Shown here piece by piece: positions 20,401 to 30,004 of a stretch of 56,934 bases of DNA (the first letter of the stretch is position 1; the number at the start of each line of letters is the position of its first letter). Both the position numbers and the translations under genes were made by a program. This stretch comes from Comamonadaceae bacterium (GTDB lineage Bacteria > Pseudomonadota > Gammaproteobacteria > Burkholderiales > Burkholderiaceae_C), in the NCBI GenBank assembly GCA_947447975.1, contig CANFLU010000012.1:1-56934 (forward strand). The letters run 5' to 3'. The notes below the pieces were generated by a model. It was not told where the DNA came from. It saw nothing but the letters and a program-made list of their open reading frames with translations, and made no database searches.

Positions 20401-23400
20401 ATAAGATCAACGGCTCAGATGGAAACGATACGCTGCAAGGTGGTGCGGGCAACGACTCCTTAAATGGCGGCGGTGGAGACGATCGCTTGGAGGGCGGAGA
20501 CGGCAACGATCAGCTTTACGCTGGCGATGGCAACGACAATTTACTCGGCGGCGCTGGCGACGACACACTTGGCGGTGGCTCTGGCAACGACACCTTAGAT
20601 GGTGGATCAGGCAGAAATTTTGCTGACTACAGTGACAGCAAGATGGCGGATTGGAAACTGAGCAAAAAAGACGGCGACTTTGTGCTGACGAACTTGGGAA
20701 CAGGAGAGACAGATACATTGCGAAATATCGATGAGATTTGGTTTGACAATGACTGGAAGTCTTTGAAGGTAAACGCCGGTGCCACGAAAGATGCCAATGG
20801 AAGCAACTGGATAAATGGCACGGACTTTGACGACGTCATCGATTCAGCGACCGCGTTCCCCGGCCAAACCACCATTACGTCTCGCGACTGGATAACGGGT
20901 GGGTCCGGAAATGACTCCATTAAGTCCGGTGCGGGTGGTGACGATATCGGTGGCGATGGTGGCAATGACACGATAGACGGCGGATCGACGGGCATAGCTG
21001 GTTTGTTGGCCGTGACAGACGGACAATATTGGAAGGTCGAAGACCGTGCGCGTTTTTCGGGGCCTTCCAATCGTTATTCGATCACGCAACTTGTCGACAC
21101 CAACGGGACAGTGACTGGAGTCATTGGCACCAAGTATTACGTTGTCAAAGACTTGCGTTCGGGTTCGCCTGATGGCACGGACACCGTTTTCAACGTGGAC
21201 GCACTGCAATTTAGTGACAAACAATTGCGGCTAACGCCTAATGTGTGGATGGACCGCTGGGATCCTGAAACCAATAGCCAAAGCACTACCAAAGTGCGGG
21301 CTGTTAATTTAGATGGAACCCAGTTCGCAGACGTTTTAGGTGCGGTAGATAAAGCCTCATCCACGACCTTCCAGGGTTCTGACCGGTTGGTCGGTGGCGA
21401 CGGTGACGATACCTTGATGGGCGGCGCCGGCGGCGACACCTTGCGCGGTGACAAAGGCAATGACTACCTCGATGGCGGCGACAACCGCTTGGTAGACACC
21501 CAGTACGGGGACCCGAATGGCGCGAACGGGGTAGACGCGGCTGAATACTCGGGCAACGCCGACCGCTACACCGTGACGCGCAACAAGGACGGCACTTTCA
21601 CAGTCGCGGACAGCAAAGGCAGCGCGGGCGATGGTACCGACACCCTGAAGAACATAGAGGTGCTGCGTTTTGCCGATAAGCAAGTGAATTTGCAGGTCGT
21701 CAAGCAAGTCAATTACCAATCTACTTTGGTGAATGGGCAGTGGAAGCAAAGCACGACCATCAATAACATCAATTGGAATGGTACCGACTTTTCTGATGCT
21801 ATTGACACCACGTCGGGCGAGCCTGCTGCGGGCTTCCAGGATTATGTGCGTGCAGGCGCAGGCGACGACGTCATCTCCACCGGCAAAGGCAAAGACGATA
21901 TCTGGGGCGACGAAGGCGATGACACCATTGATGGCGGCGCCAATGGCAACTCGGGCAATTCTTGGCAAGACTGGGACGTTGCCCACTACGAGGCATCGCA
22001 AAAGCGCTTCATCATCACCCAACAAGGCTCTAACTTCATCGTGAAGGACAAGTTAGATGTGGCCTTTGGGGGCTATGGGACCGATGTCTTGACCAATGTG
22101 GAGCGCGTGCAATTCAGTGATGGTCAGCTCAGCTTGGTAGTTGAATACAACCCCAACGCATGGAGCAACAACATCAACGGCACCAACTTTGATGATGTCA
22201 TCAATGCCGATACCCTGACCGCCAAAGCGCTCAGCGATGCGCAAAAATCTTCCGTGGTAGTGCAAAGCACCAATTCGAACGCCAACTTCTCTTTCACGCC
22301 GACACTGGCGGCTAAGCCGGCTGCAGGTACCAAATTTGTCGCGGTGCTGGGATGGTTCGATGGAGATAACGTCACTTTTCACGCGAATGCCTCGAACCTC
22401 GCGGCAGGTGGCATGAACAATAGCATTGCCTTAACCGCAGATGCCAATGGCGTGCTCACCTCCACGGTTAATTTGAATAACGTACCCTCAGGCGGCAACC
22501 AAGGCTTGCAACTGTATGCCGTCAATAGCAGCGGCCAACAAACGGGCTCGGTGTTGCAGCAAGGCTTGCTCAAAATCTTTTCACAGCGCGATTACATCCA
22601 AACCGGGATCGGCAACGATGTGGTCTACGCGGGTGCGGGTGCGGACACCATCATCGATGGTCAAGGCAACGATTTTTACGATGGTGGCGCCAATGGCACC
22701 AGCGCCAATACCTGGGAGAACATGGACTCAGTCCAGTTCTCTGGGGTGCAAAAACGCTACAAGATTGACACGCTGAGCTATGCATCGCTGAGCGACCCCA
22801 ACAACCTAGGGTCGACAAAAACCGAGTTATTAGCAGTCAAAGCAAAGATCGATGTGGGCTACCCCACTAATCCGCCAAGCACCATCATCCGGGTGGTAGA
22901 CCGCATCCCGGATGCGTCGGGCGGTGATGGCGTGAACTACCTCGTAGGCGTAGAACAATTGCGCTTCCAAGATGGATCGGTTGACTTAGCGCCAAATGTA
23001 AATAAGTGGGTGCCCGATGCGACACCGAATAACACCTATATTGGCAATAACAACTACAACGGCGGCCTGCTGGGGGAAGTGATCGATGCGCGCGATCATG
23101 ACGCGGCCACGGTGTCGGCGCCGGTCAATGGTTTTTACTCCAACCGAGACAACATCAATGGCGCGGATGGCAATGACACCTTATACGGTGGCGCTGGCGG
23201 AGACTCTTTCCAGGGCGGCAAAGGCAACGACGTGATCGACGGCGGCGCACAAGGCACCAACCCCAATGATTCATGGGGCAATATGGACTCGGTCAACTAT
23301 TCCGGCAAGGTGTCACGCTATGACGTCATCTTGTTCCGCGTGGCAACGGCCCAAGAGATTGCCGATACGACACTCACGAAATACAACGATACCGGCTACG

Positions 23401-26400
23401 CCCTAACGACCAAAGCTGTGGCCGGCGCAGCTTTTGTTATCAGCAAAACCTACGATCCGCTTGGTTTTGTAGTGGTGCAAGACAAATACCCCGACGACCA
23501 AAACGGAGATGGACGCGATGTATTGCGCAACATAGAGCGCATTGACTTCAATGGCACTAATTTGCTATTGGTCGCAACCGTGAACGACAGCAATGCAACA
23601 GGCACTGTCTTTGATGATGTGATCAAAGCGCCAAACCTAAGTGTGGCATTCAATGCAGATGGTGGCGGCGGCAACGACTACCTGCGTGGCGGTAATCAAC
23701 GCGACTATTTAACCGGGGGCATGGGTGACGACACAATTGACGGCGGCGCCAACCCGACGCCTGCCAATCCTTGGGACACCTGGAATAGTTACGACGTCGC
23801 CAATTTCAACGCGCCCAAGAGTCAGTTCACCATCCTGCGCTTGGTGGACACAGCGGGCACCATCACGGGCACCATCAATCAGGTGTACTTCAAGGTCACC
23901 CATTTGGTCCCAGAGAGCTTAGGCGGTCTGGGTACCGACATAGTTTTCAATGTGGAACGTTTGCAATTTAGCGACGGCGATGTGCCCTTGCAAATGCAAA
24001 TCATCAACAACACCAATTCCGTTGATTACAACGGTACGGTGTTTGCTGACAATGCCACGGGCGGCAGTGGAAATGACCATTTCACCGGCGGGCTAGGTAA
24101 CGACACTTTTGACGGAGCAGCGGGCACTGGGGATTACGCAAGTTTCAACGATGGTGTTCGGCGCTATGAAATTTCGCTCAGCCGCGCGGGCGTCAAAATT
24201 GCTACCTTCAATGCGGAAACCGGCCTATGGAGCGCCGTCAGTGGCACCCAGACCTATGTCTATGCGGATGGCGATACGGTTCAGGTCAAAGACTTGTTGT
24301 CTGACACCTATAGCGGTGAAGGAACAGACACATTTACCCATGTGGAGAGCTTGCAGTTCAGTGATCTTTGGCTGAATTTGAGCAACCCTGGCAAGCCCAA
24401 TGCGTTGGCAACTGGTGTGAACTCCACTATTTCTGCTACCAGCACTTATCTTTCCGGCAGTACCGGCAACGACACACTCAAGGGTTCGGCCAAAAACGAC
24501 ACCTTTGATGGTTTGGCTGGGAACGATAGCATTGATGGCGGTGCAGATACCACGGACGCGACCAACCCGTGGAATAGTGGCGATGTGGTGAACTACAACG
24601 CGCCCAAGGCGCGCTTTGACATCATTGCCCAAGCGGGAGGCAGCTTCTTGGTGGTGGACTTTGCATCCATCAAGAATCTGAGCGCAGCCGACTTTGCTAA
24701 TGGTCACCTGATAGCCTCGGCCTATGCCTCGACTCGTCTGTTGTCCGGTGTGGGATATGGCGTAGACACGGTGTCAAACATTGAGCACCTGAACTTCAAC
24801 GACGGCCGCGTGGACTTGGTGCAAACCAGCTCTGACTACACCCAGTCGGGCAAAACGTCAGGCGGCGTAGCCTATACATGGACGCAAACAACCATCTCAG
24901 GTACGTCTCAAAGTGAGATTATCCGAGGTACCACGCACCGCGATTATATCGACCCCCGTGGAGGCGATGACACCGTCGATGGTGGTGTCGATAGCACATC
25001 CTTCATCGGCGACAGCTGGCAGAACTCCGATGAGGTTCGCTACCAAGGCAATGCCGATCGCTATGAAGTGAATTTTGTCAAGGTGCGCGTCACAGGAACT
25101 GGCGACACCACTACTTACACCGTGGTGACTCAAGCCCAGGCTGATGCAGACGGTACGGGTGTGGTGACCGGCGTCACTGTGAAAGATTTGTACCCCGACA
25201 CCTTGGGTGGGACAGGGAAAGATCTGCTGGTCAACGTTGAACTTATCTCCTTTAATGACAAGCAACTCAGCTTGAAGCCGCAAATCTCAACTTGGTTTGA
25301 TACCATTACCCAAACCACCAACCTCAATATCAATGGTACGGTCCTGAACGACTCGCTCCTAGGTGGCGCTGGCAATGACTGGCTACAAGGCGGCGATGGC
25401 AACGACAGCCTGGTGGGGGGCGCTGGTGGGGACGACTTAAGCGGTGGGGCTGGCAACGACACCTTGGTCGGTGGCGCCAACGGCCAAGCCGATAAAAATG
25501 GCTGGGTTCGATCGGATACCGCACGTTTTGAAGCGCCCTTTGCCCGATTTGAGATTTCCAATGTCGTAGATGCCAACGGCAAAACCTGGTTACAAGTGAA
25601 AGACAAGTTACCGAGTGTCGATGGCAGCTCGCTGGGCACCGACTGGTTGGATGGTATTGAAAACCTGTCCTTCAATGACCGTTGGATCAATGTGGGCGTA
25701 CAAACCAATTCGTGGACCGACTGGCAAGGGGTGACCACTGTCAACAGCGATGGCACGGTGTTTGACGATGTCATCGTGGGTGCTGAGACCACCACGACCA
25801 AAGACAGCAAAACCGTGGTCAGTGCCAACCGCGACTCCATACGCGGCAATGCAGGCAATGATGTGCTGCTAGGCGGCGGCAATGGTGACGACCTGACCGG
25901 CGGCGAGGGTAATGACGTGCTCGACGGTGGCAGCAACGGCAGCTCCGGAAATAACTGGCAAGACCAAGACAGTGCGCGTTTCAGCGGCGACCTGACACGT
26001 TACAGCCGATTCAATCTAAGCGTCACTGGCACCTCGGCTAACGGCAAGATTTTGATAGACGGCGTGCAAGCGGCCACCGTGGTCAATAAAGTGCTCACTT
26101 TTGCAGCGTCGGTGCCGGACGACATTATTAACGTGTTGACCCTGGCCAATAAGAGTATTGACTTATTCGATGGTCAACATGCCGCCGGTTTGATCGTACA
26201 AGATCAGCTTGACTCTTCGTTTGGCGGCGATGGTACTGATGTGTTGTTCAATATCGAGTCGGTACAGTTCCGTGACCAGACGATTGACTTTGCCATCACA
26301 GCGCAAACCAATGACTGGAACAATGACGGCAAGCTAGATTGGGCCCAATTGCGTGGGACCAACACGGACGACCGTTTGAGCTTTGCAAAACTGGTGGAGC

Positions 26401-29400
26401 TAAGCGGCAAGACCGACAAGCAACTGGTTGCGACCAATATCAATGTGGATCTACGTGAAGGTGACGATGTGTACATTGGTAGCACCGGGGGCGAGACGAT
26501 CACCACCGGCAAAGGCGATGATTATGTGGACGGCGGGGGCAGCAGCACGCTCGATCAATGGGGTAACAAGACCCAAGACAATGTGCGTTTTGAAGGGAAA
26601 TTCAGTCGCTATGTAGTGCTGGATGTGAGCCTGACCCAAAAGGCCGGGGTCTGGGTGGTGACTAGCAGCAAAGACACTAGTCTGACCTACAACCCGGGAA
26701 CCGGTGGCGCCAAGAGCACAGTGACCAGCGCAAGCGCGAGTGTGTCCAAACTCGACTTGGCAGGGATCGCCAAGGGATTGGATGCTTTAGTGGCGAATAA
26801 GGCTGCTGATGCCACCACTATCTCCGGATGGTTGGTAGCCGATCGTTTGCCATCCGATCTGGACGGCAGCGGCGTGGACGCCTTAACCCGTGTGGATTCG
26901 ATCTCCTTTAATGACCTTTGGATGCCCCTTAGCATGCAGGTCTGGCTCAATCGCGCTTGGAGTGAGGAATACAACGAGATCGACTACAACAAGCGGCCTG
27001 TAGTGGGCGCTGGTGTCGAAGGGACCACTGGATCGGACTTCATTGGTGTGGGTTCAGGCATTGCCACCGCATATAACTTTGAGGGAGACGATTCCATCCG
27101 CCCTGGTAGCGGTAACGACACCGTTATCGCAGGGGCTGGCAGCGACTGGATCCGTGGCGATGCGGGGGATGATTACATTGATGGTGGTAGCAATGGTGCT
27201 AAAGACCAGTGGGGCAATGTGCGCGGCGATACGGTGCAATACGACGGTTCGATTGATACCTACACCATCACCGCCAACAAGGATGGTTCCGTCACAGTGA
27301 CCGATAGCCGCGCCGATGGCACGGGCACCGATACCTTGGTGGGCATTGAGCAGGTGGGCTTTAAGGACCGCTGGATTCAACTAGGCGTCAACACCTGGAT
27401 AAACAGGGACTCGAAAACCACCAAGATTACTAATGTGGGAGTAAATGGCTCCCTGTTGGGTGATTTGATCGATGTTTCCAATGATGCCTACCCGGGGGTA
27501 AGCCACAACCTAAATGGCAACGAAGGCAATGACACCTTAATAGGTGGCGATGGGCCGGATTACTTCAACGGCGGTGCCGGCGACGACTCCATTGTCGGCG
27601 GCGCTAATGGCCGCGATGCATGGGGCAACCCTGGCCTGGACGTGGCACGCTACGACGGATCTATTGCACGTTTCACCGTCGAATACAGCACGGACGGCAA
27701 AACATGGTCTGCGACCAAAATGGATTCAACCAACTTGATGGTGCGCGTTTCGGACTCCTTGGCAGATGCAGATGGTGGATTGGGTGTAGACACTCTCACT
27801 GGAATTGAAGCCCTTAGCTTCAACGATAAGTGGGTCAACATCCAAACTAGCCGCTCTGCGGTCGATATAGACGGGGATGGTCGCCCAGACCAAATGCAAA
27901 TCATTGGTACCTCAAGCGATGATCTGCTGGTAGGCGACATCACCAACGATCAATTAGTAGGTGCCGAAGGCAATGACACGCTCATGGGAGGAGCCGGTGC
28001 AGACACGCTTAAAGGCGGGGCTGGCGATGACCAACTAGATGGTGGCGTCGATGGCAAAGACACACTGGGAAAATCATTGCCCGATGTGGCGGAGTATGTA
28101 GGCAAAAAGGCAGACTACACAGTCACACTCGGTACGGATGAAGGGACGTTTACGGTTAGTTCCCTTGCAGAAGGCACCGACACTTTGACAGGTATTGAAG
28201 CATTGCAATTTGCTGATGGCTTTGTGCGCCTGCAAAAGCAAGTGACCAACACAGACGCCAATGGTGACGGCCTGATCGATTTGGTGACCATCCAAGGCTC
28301 TTTCTTGGGTGACAACTTGACATATGCCAACACCGACCCTGCTACAGGGGTACGCTATCAAATCTTTGGAGCCGATGGAAACGATACGCTGACGGGGCGG
28401 GGCAGCAATGATATTTTGCAAGGCGATGCGGGTAACGACACCTTGGACGGAGGTGGGGGCAACGATAGCGCGAAATTCTCTGGTAATTATGCGGACTACC
28501 GTTTCAGCACGGATGGCATCAACTATGTGACCACAGCCTCTGCGTCCACCACTTTGTATGTCAAAGATAATCGCGCCAATTCACCGGATGGCACCGATAA
28601 GCTGACAAGTATTGAAGACTTGGTTTTTGCGGACCAAGTAATTCGCTTGGCGCAGACCACTGTCACGTCGAAGTCAGTGGATACCAATGGCGACAACAAG
28701 GTTGACACCGTCTTCTGGACGGGAACAACCGGGGCAGACACCATAGCCGGCAGCAAGAAATTGGTCAACGTCATAGATGCAGGTGCGGGTAGCGATGCCC
28801 TGACCGGTGGCGACTGGGGCGATATGTTTATGCCGGGTGCTGGTAACGACACTATCGATGGTGGAGCCAATATCAATAACACCGAAGACAGCGTAGTAAT
28901 GGCGGGAAATAAGTCATCATTTAACGTCAATGCGGTCCAAAAAACGGTATTGACTTTCGATACGCTGCCAGCAGGCACCACCGTTTCGATGAGTTTGGGC
29001 GACCAATCGCTGCAAGCCACTGTAAGTACCTTGACGGATCCTGCCAGCGCAAAGGCAGCAACGGCCAGCGCCATGGCCGCTTCTATCTTGGCCGCTTTTA
29101 AGTTGTCAGCGACAGTGTCTTCGAGCACTACGCCCAAAGTTGGCGATTCCACTTTGACACTCAATACAGACACGAGCGTCGTACTTCAAAAAGGTATGGT
29201 CTTAAAAATAAGCGGCTCAGAGTTTTATACGATCAACGCCGCCAGCGCATCGGATGTGACAGACGCCGCCTCTGGCAATGTGACAGGCAAAGCGTGGTCA
29301 TTAACTTTGGACAAAGCGTTAGTGACTGCACCCTCGGGCTCCGTGAGTGTATTGCGCGCGGGGCAAGACTTCTCCGTCACGGCAACGGACAACAAGGTGA

Positions 29401-29963
29401 CCATCTTGTCTACGGGCGCAATTTTGGGCGCTGACAGTGCGAACAGCGCGCTTAGCATTGCGTCAGACTATTACACCGAAGTCAAAAATACTACATCGAG
29501 CGAGACCGATGTGTTGCGTAACGTCGAAAAATTGGTGTTTGACGACGCCACTCTGTCGCTGGCACCGACGCTGTCAAGCAAGGTGTCTAACGAAAGCTAC
29601 AAAACGATCTTGAAGGTCGTCGGAACCGACTTGGCTGACTTGCTGATTTCCACCAGCGCCGATGAGTCCTTCCAAGTGGGAGCTGGCGACCACTTGGTGT
29701 TGGCGGATAGCAGTGGCAACGATGAGGTACGTGGTTTTGTGGCTGGTGCGGGAGGAACAGTGCTGACCATTAATCTGGGTGCGAACGACACCGATGGATT
29801 GAATGGCACAGGCATCGATACCATCGCTGAAATTTTGGCGCGCGCCAGCCAACAAGGCAATGACGTGTATTTCAATTTAGGCAATGGCCACTCCGTCTTG
29901 TTGGTTGGGGTCACACTGACGGATTTGGCAAACGGCAATTTTGAAGTGGTGCACGCGATTTAA
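17424..29963 (+). CDS. Giant RTX calcium-binding protein, type I secretion substrate
   Basis: A single unbroken frame encoding 4179 residues (roughly 430 kDa). There is no N-terminal signal peptide, and I found no cysteine, both usual for type I substrates. Order: a beta-rich N-terminus (1-200); two related domains of about 150 residues (about 203-363 and 423-570) resembling inter-RTX domains of large adhesins; a first RTX block (about 623-680); an SWM/Big-like domain (about 848-963); then 18 repeats of an RTX stretch plus a beta domain (about 985-4046). The C-terminus (4060-4179) has the type I look: IDTIAEILARASQQGNDVYF, then LLVGVTLTDL. No protease, lipase or haemolysin catalytic motif is visible, so adhesin or surface-layer roles fit best. 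The ABC/HlyD genes downstream are the likely exporter. Confidence 0.92.
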   Translation: MAINTASVTIGPAKDGFYYADLTFDNTVQVPTGAVYVASLAVGTSLGVKSMVMAKSSATASVADTLYISYANPLDSTKTLQSVWTLDLTLTTTTSPGLTYKYSSGDATYKGNITLVKNLDSAAVDTLIGLYIPIDTSANGKIALTMDTNAVSSTAVTTGSGVPAELSVANGWNASNLTKVKLSDNSLSVAYDATVKTVNEDANNQGARFFSISAASRNVVNPQIGTNQIDVVSTNANFNGGVLTVQITTPQVANNPSVAMVKISGRSTVFQWNTANGMLTYAADATYTGSNVASTASGFSLFEKNDPIDVGQNSSKYYSYFQIGTVTTSQDGTQLSVTFNDKATSDIVEMLLSHIAFSIVNKSTGSPTQDWSGFPATMDVKFSLSQAANGQTVEFTKSIAPQSVDESSAPTVDIQRTLRVLDELGNSSGMVFGVNTGAEINVFNPRTWGGNQTTIADKEGDLAGGSMEVSFLQGASNYMRLGITNYSGVFKVEGSVVSYASDAQYYGQNVPATSVASFSNKTPGTQWQVIGTLDNTHQGKNGDSLVIKFNANATVAIVQELAASIYVAVQDPSSYANTTNWAAAAGNKLIKVQVTDAKGNVGFDTLPIIVVSHPENDNGIMGSDGNDTLTGTAGNDTIDGGNGNDYLAGMAGNDSIIGGGGQDTLVGGEGKDTLYGGGWQDSYDLRETTRARDTVKIAMYNQGDKIEGFDTSADSTSDTDSTNDVLALNTTLIAQDTNGVVKGISVGTFAQHSIKNGIITFKDRLGNDIILNQSTNRNNLLDYLWKNLNTVGVTVGAAFDTDNNGKVDSLAVFQNTGDPWYTLVVLAGLVNVTLANTPGRGVVQIVDGFGPEIYAVTNTATTVTLSFNEELSAFDLAGLQIKRINGVVTQDTLNSASTVTFTATKSGKDVILTLDKALTGNDSIILLPADRNHLSATDMGGNTKSIFNGGENGAAFALPGDTTADISSTTTNYNVYAGKGPGNHTLIGNSGNNKINGSDGNDTLQGGAGNDSLNGGGGDDRLEGGDGNDQLYAGDGNDNLLGGAGDDTLGGGSGNDTLDGGSGRNFADYSDSKMADWKLSKKDGDFVLTNLGTGETDTLRNIDEIWFDNDWKSLKVNAGATKDANGSNWINGTDFDDVIDSATAFPGQTTITSRDWITGGSGNDSIKSGAGGDDIGGDGGNDTIDGGSTGIAGLLAVTDGQYWKVEDRARFSGPSNRYSITQLVDTNGTVTGVIGTKYYVVKDLRSGSPDGTDTVFNVDALQFSDKQLRLTPNVWMDRWDPETNSQSTTKVRAVNLDGTQFADVLGAVDKASSTTFQGSDRLVGGDGDDTLMGGAGGDTLRGDKGNDYLDGGDNRLVDTQYGDPNGANGVDAAEYSGNADRYTVTRNKDGTFTVADSKGSAGDGTDTLKNIEVLRFADKQVNLQVVKQVNYQSTLVNGQWKQSTTINNINWNGTDFSDAIDTTSGEPAAGFQDYVRAGAGDDVISTGKGKDDIWGDEGDDTIDGGANGNSGNSWQDWDVAHYEASQKRFIITQQGSNFIVKDKLDVAFGGYGTDVLTNVERVQFSDGQLSLVVEYNPNAWSNNINGTNFDDVINADTLTAKALSDAQKSSVVVQSTNSNANFSFTPTLAAKPAAGTKFVAVLGWFDGDNVTFHANASNLAAGGMNNSIALTADANGVLTSTVNLNNVPSGGNQGLQLYAVNSSGQQTGSVLQQGLLKIFSQRDYIQTGIGNDVVYAGAGADTIIDGQGNDFYDGGANGTSANTWENMDSVQFSGVQKRYKIDTLSYASLSDPNNLGSTKTELLAVKAKIDVGYPTNPPSTIIRVVDRIPDASGGDGVNYLVGVEQLRFQDGSVDLAPNVNKWVPDATPNNTYIGNNNYNGGLLGEVIDARDHDAATVSAPVNGFYSNRDNINGADGNDTLYGGAGGDSFQGGKGNDVIDGGAQGTNPNDSWGNMDSVNYSGKVSRYDVILFRVATAQEIADTTLTKYNDTGYALTTKAVAGAAFVISKTYDPLGFVVVQDKYPDDQNGDGRDVLRNIERIDFNGTNLLLVATVNDSNATGTVFDDVIKAPNLSVAFNADGGGGNDYLRGGNQRDYLTGGMGDDTIDGGANPTPANPWDTWNSYDVANFNAPKSQFTILRLVDTAGTITGTINQVYFKVTHLVPESLGGLGTDIVFNVERLQFSDGDVPLQMQIINNTNSVDYNGTVFADNATGGSGNDHFTGGLGNDTFDGAAGTGDYASFNDGVRRYEISLSRAGVKIATFNAETGLWSAVSGTQTYVYADGDTVQVKDLLSDTYSGEGTDTFTHVESLQFSDLWLNLSNPGKPNALATGVNSTISATSTYLSGSTGNDTLKGSAKNDTFDGLAGNDSIDGGADTTDATNPWNSGDVVNYNAPKARFDIIAQAGGSFLVVDFASIKNLSAADFANGHLIASAYASTRLLSGVGYGVDTVSNIEHLNFNDGRVDLVQTSSDYTQSGKTSGGVAYTWTQTTISGTSQSEIIRGTTHRDYIDPRGGDDTVDGGVDSTSFIGDSWQNSDEVRYQGNADRYEVNFVKVRVTGTGDTTTYTVVTQAQADADGTGVVTGVTVKDLYPDTLGGTGKDLLVNVELISFNDKQLSLKPQISTWFDTITQTTNLNINGTVLNDSLLGGAGNDWLQGGDGNDSLVGGAGGDDLSGGAGNDTLVGGANGQADKNGWVRSDTARFEAPFARFEISNVVDANGKTWLQVKDKLPSVDGSSLGTDWLDGIENLSFNDRWINVGVQTNSWTDWQGVTTVNSDGTVFDDVIVGAETTTTKDSKTVVSANRDSIRGNAGNDVLLGGGNGDDLTGGEGNDVLDGGSNGSSGNNWQDQDSARFSGDLTRYSRFNLSVTGTSANGKILIDGVQAATVVNKVLTFAASVPDDIINVLTLANKSIDLFDGQHAAGLIVQDQLDSSFGGDGTDVLFNIESVQFRDQTIDFAITAQTNDWNNDGKLDWAQLRGTNTDDRLSFAKLVELSGKTDKQLVATNINVDLREGDDVYIGSTGGETITTGKGDDYVDGGGSSTLDQWGNKTQDNVRFEGKFSRYVVLDVSLTQKAGVWVVTSSKDTSLTYNPGTGGAKSTVTSASASVSKLDLAGIAKGLDALVANKAADATTISGWLVADRLPSDLDGSGVDALTRVDSISFNDLWMPLSMQVWLNRAWSEEYNEIDYNKRPVVGAGVEGTTGSDFIGVGSGIATAYNFEGDDSIRPGSGNDTVIAGAGSDWIRGDAGDDYIDGGSNGAKDQWGNVRGDTVQYDGSIDTYTITANKDGSVTVTDSRADGTGTDTLVGIEQVGFKDRWIQLGVNTWINRDSKTTKITNVGVNGSLLGDLIDVSNDAYPGVSHNLNGNEGNDTLIGGDGPDYFNGGAGDDSIVGGANGRDAWGNPGLDVARYDGSIARFTVEYSTDGKTWSATKMDSTNLMVRVSDSLADADGGLGVDTLTGIEALSFNDKWVNIQTSRSAVDIDGDGRPDQMQIIGTSSDDLLVGDITNDQLVGAEGNDTLMGGAGADTLKGGAGDDQLDGGVDGKDTLGKSLPDVAEYVGKKADYTVTLGTDEGTFTVSSLAEGTDTLTGIEALQFADGFVRLQKQVTNTDANGDGLIDLVTIQGSFLGDNLTYANTDPATGVRYQIFGADGNDTLTGRGSNDILQGDAGNDTLDGGGGNDSAKFSGNYADYRFSTDGINYVTTASASTTLYVKDNRANSPDGTDKLTSIEDLVFADQVIRLAQTTVTSKSVDTNGDNKVDTVFWTGTTGADTIAGSKKLVNVIDAGAGSDALTGGDWGDMFMPGAGNDTIDGGANINNTEDSVVMAGNKSSFNVNAVQKTVLTFDTLPAGTTVSMSLGDQSLQATVSTLTDPASAKAATASAMAASILAAFKLSATVSSSTTPKVGDSTLTLNTDTSVVLQKGMVLKISGSEFYTINAASASDVTDAASGNVTGKAWSLTLDKALVTAPSGSVSVLRAGQDFSVTATDNKVTILSTGAILGADSANSALSIASDYYTEVKNTTSSETDVLRNVEKLVFDDATLSLAPTLSSKVSNESYKTILKVVGTDLADLLISTSADESFQVGAGDHLVLADSSGNDEVRGFVAGAGGTVLTINLGANDTDGLNGTGIDTIAEILARASQQGNDVYFNLGNGHSVLLVGVTLTDLANGNFEVVHAI
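19291..19460 (+). repeat. First RTX nonapeptide block
   Basis: Codes for about six consecutive calcium-binding nonapeptides of GGxGxDxUx type (GSDGNDTLTG, GGNGNDYLAG, GGGGQDTLVG and so on). The family folds into a parallel beta-roll when calcium is bound outside the cell. Confidence 0.9.
20380..29560 (+). repeat. Eighteen-fold array of RTX + beta-domain modules
   Basis: Each module has RTX nonapeptides, then a stretch of the form D-x-A-x-[FY]-x-G-x3-[RD]-[YF]-x-[IV], a variable insert, [VI]-x-D-x-[LR], and [GT]-x-D-x-[LV]-x-[NGR]-[IV]-[ED]-x-[LI]-x-[FW]-x-D. I counted 18. The GTDTL-like cores lie near 20700, 21175, 21640, 22075, 22925, 23510, 23930, 24320, 24765, 25215, 25635, 26230, 26875, 27325, 27785, 28175, 28585 and 29505. 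The usual period is about 450 bp (150 residues). Copies are diverged at DNA level, so the array is old and not a recent amplification. Longer gaps hold inserted domains, for example at 22250-22560 and 28940-29480. Confidence 0.8.
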
Positions 29964-30004
29964 AGCCTTAAACAGCGGCTTGGGTAAAGAAGAAGGAATG
30001 GAAT

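Noticed and set aside
25130..25936. 268-codon minus-strand frame inside the RTX gene, and similar ones at 28523-29173 and 20627-21070
   Set aside because: Antisense shadows of the RTX repeats. Their products are Ser/Pro/Leu-rich low complexity with no family resemblance, and no ribosome binding sites are seen.
19291..29560. CRISPR-like or simple tandem DNA array
   Set aside because: The periodicity is at protein level (RTX nonapeptides and modules). Repeats are diverged in DNA and have no constant repeat/spacer structure.
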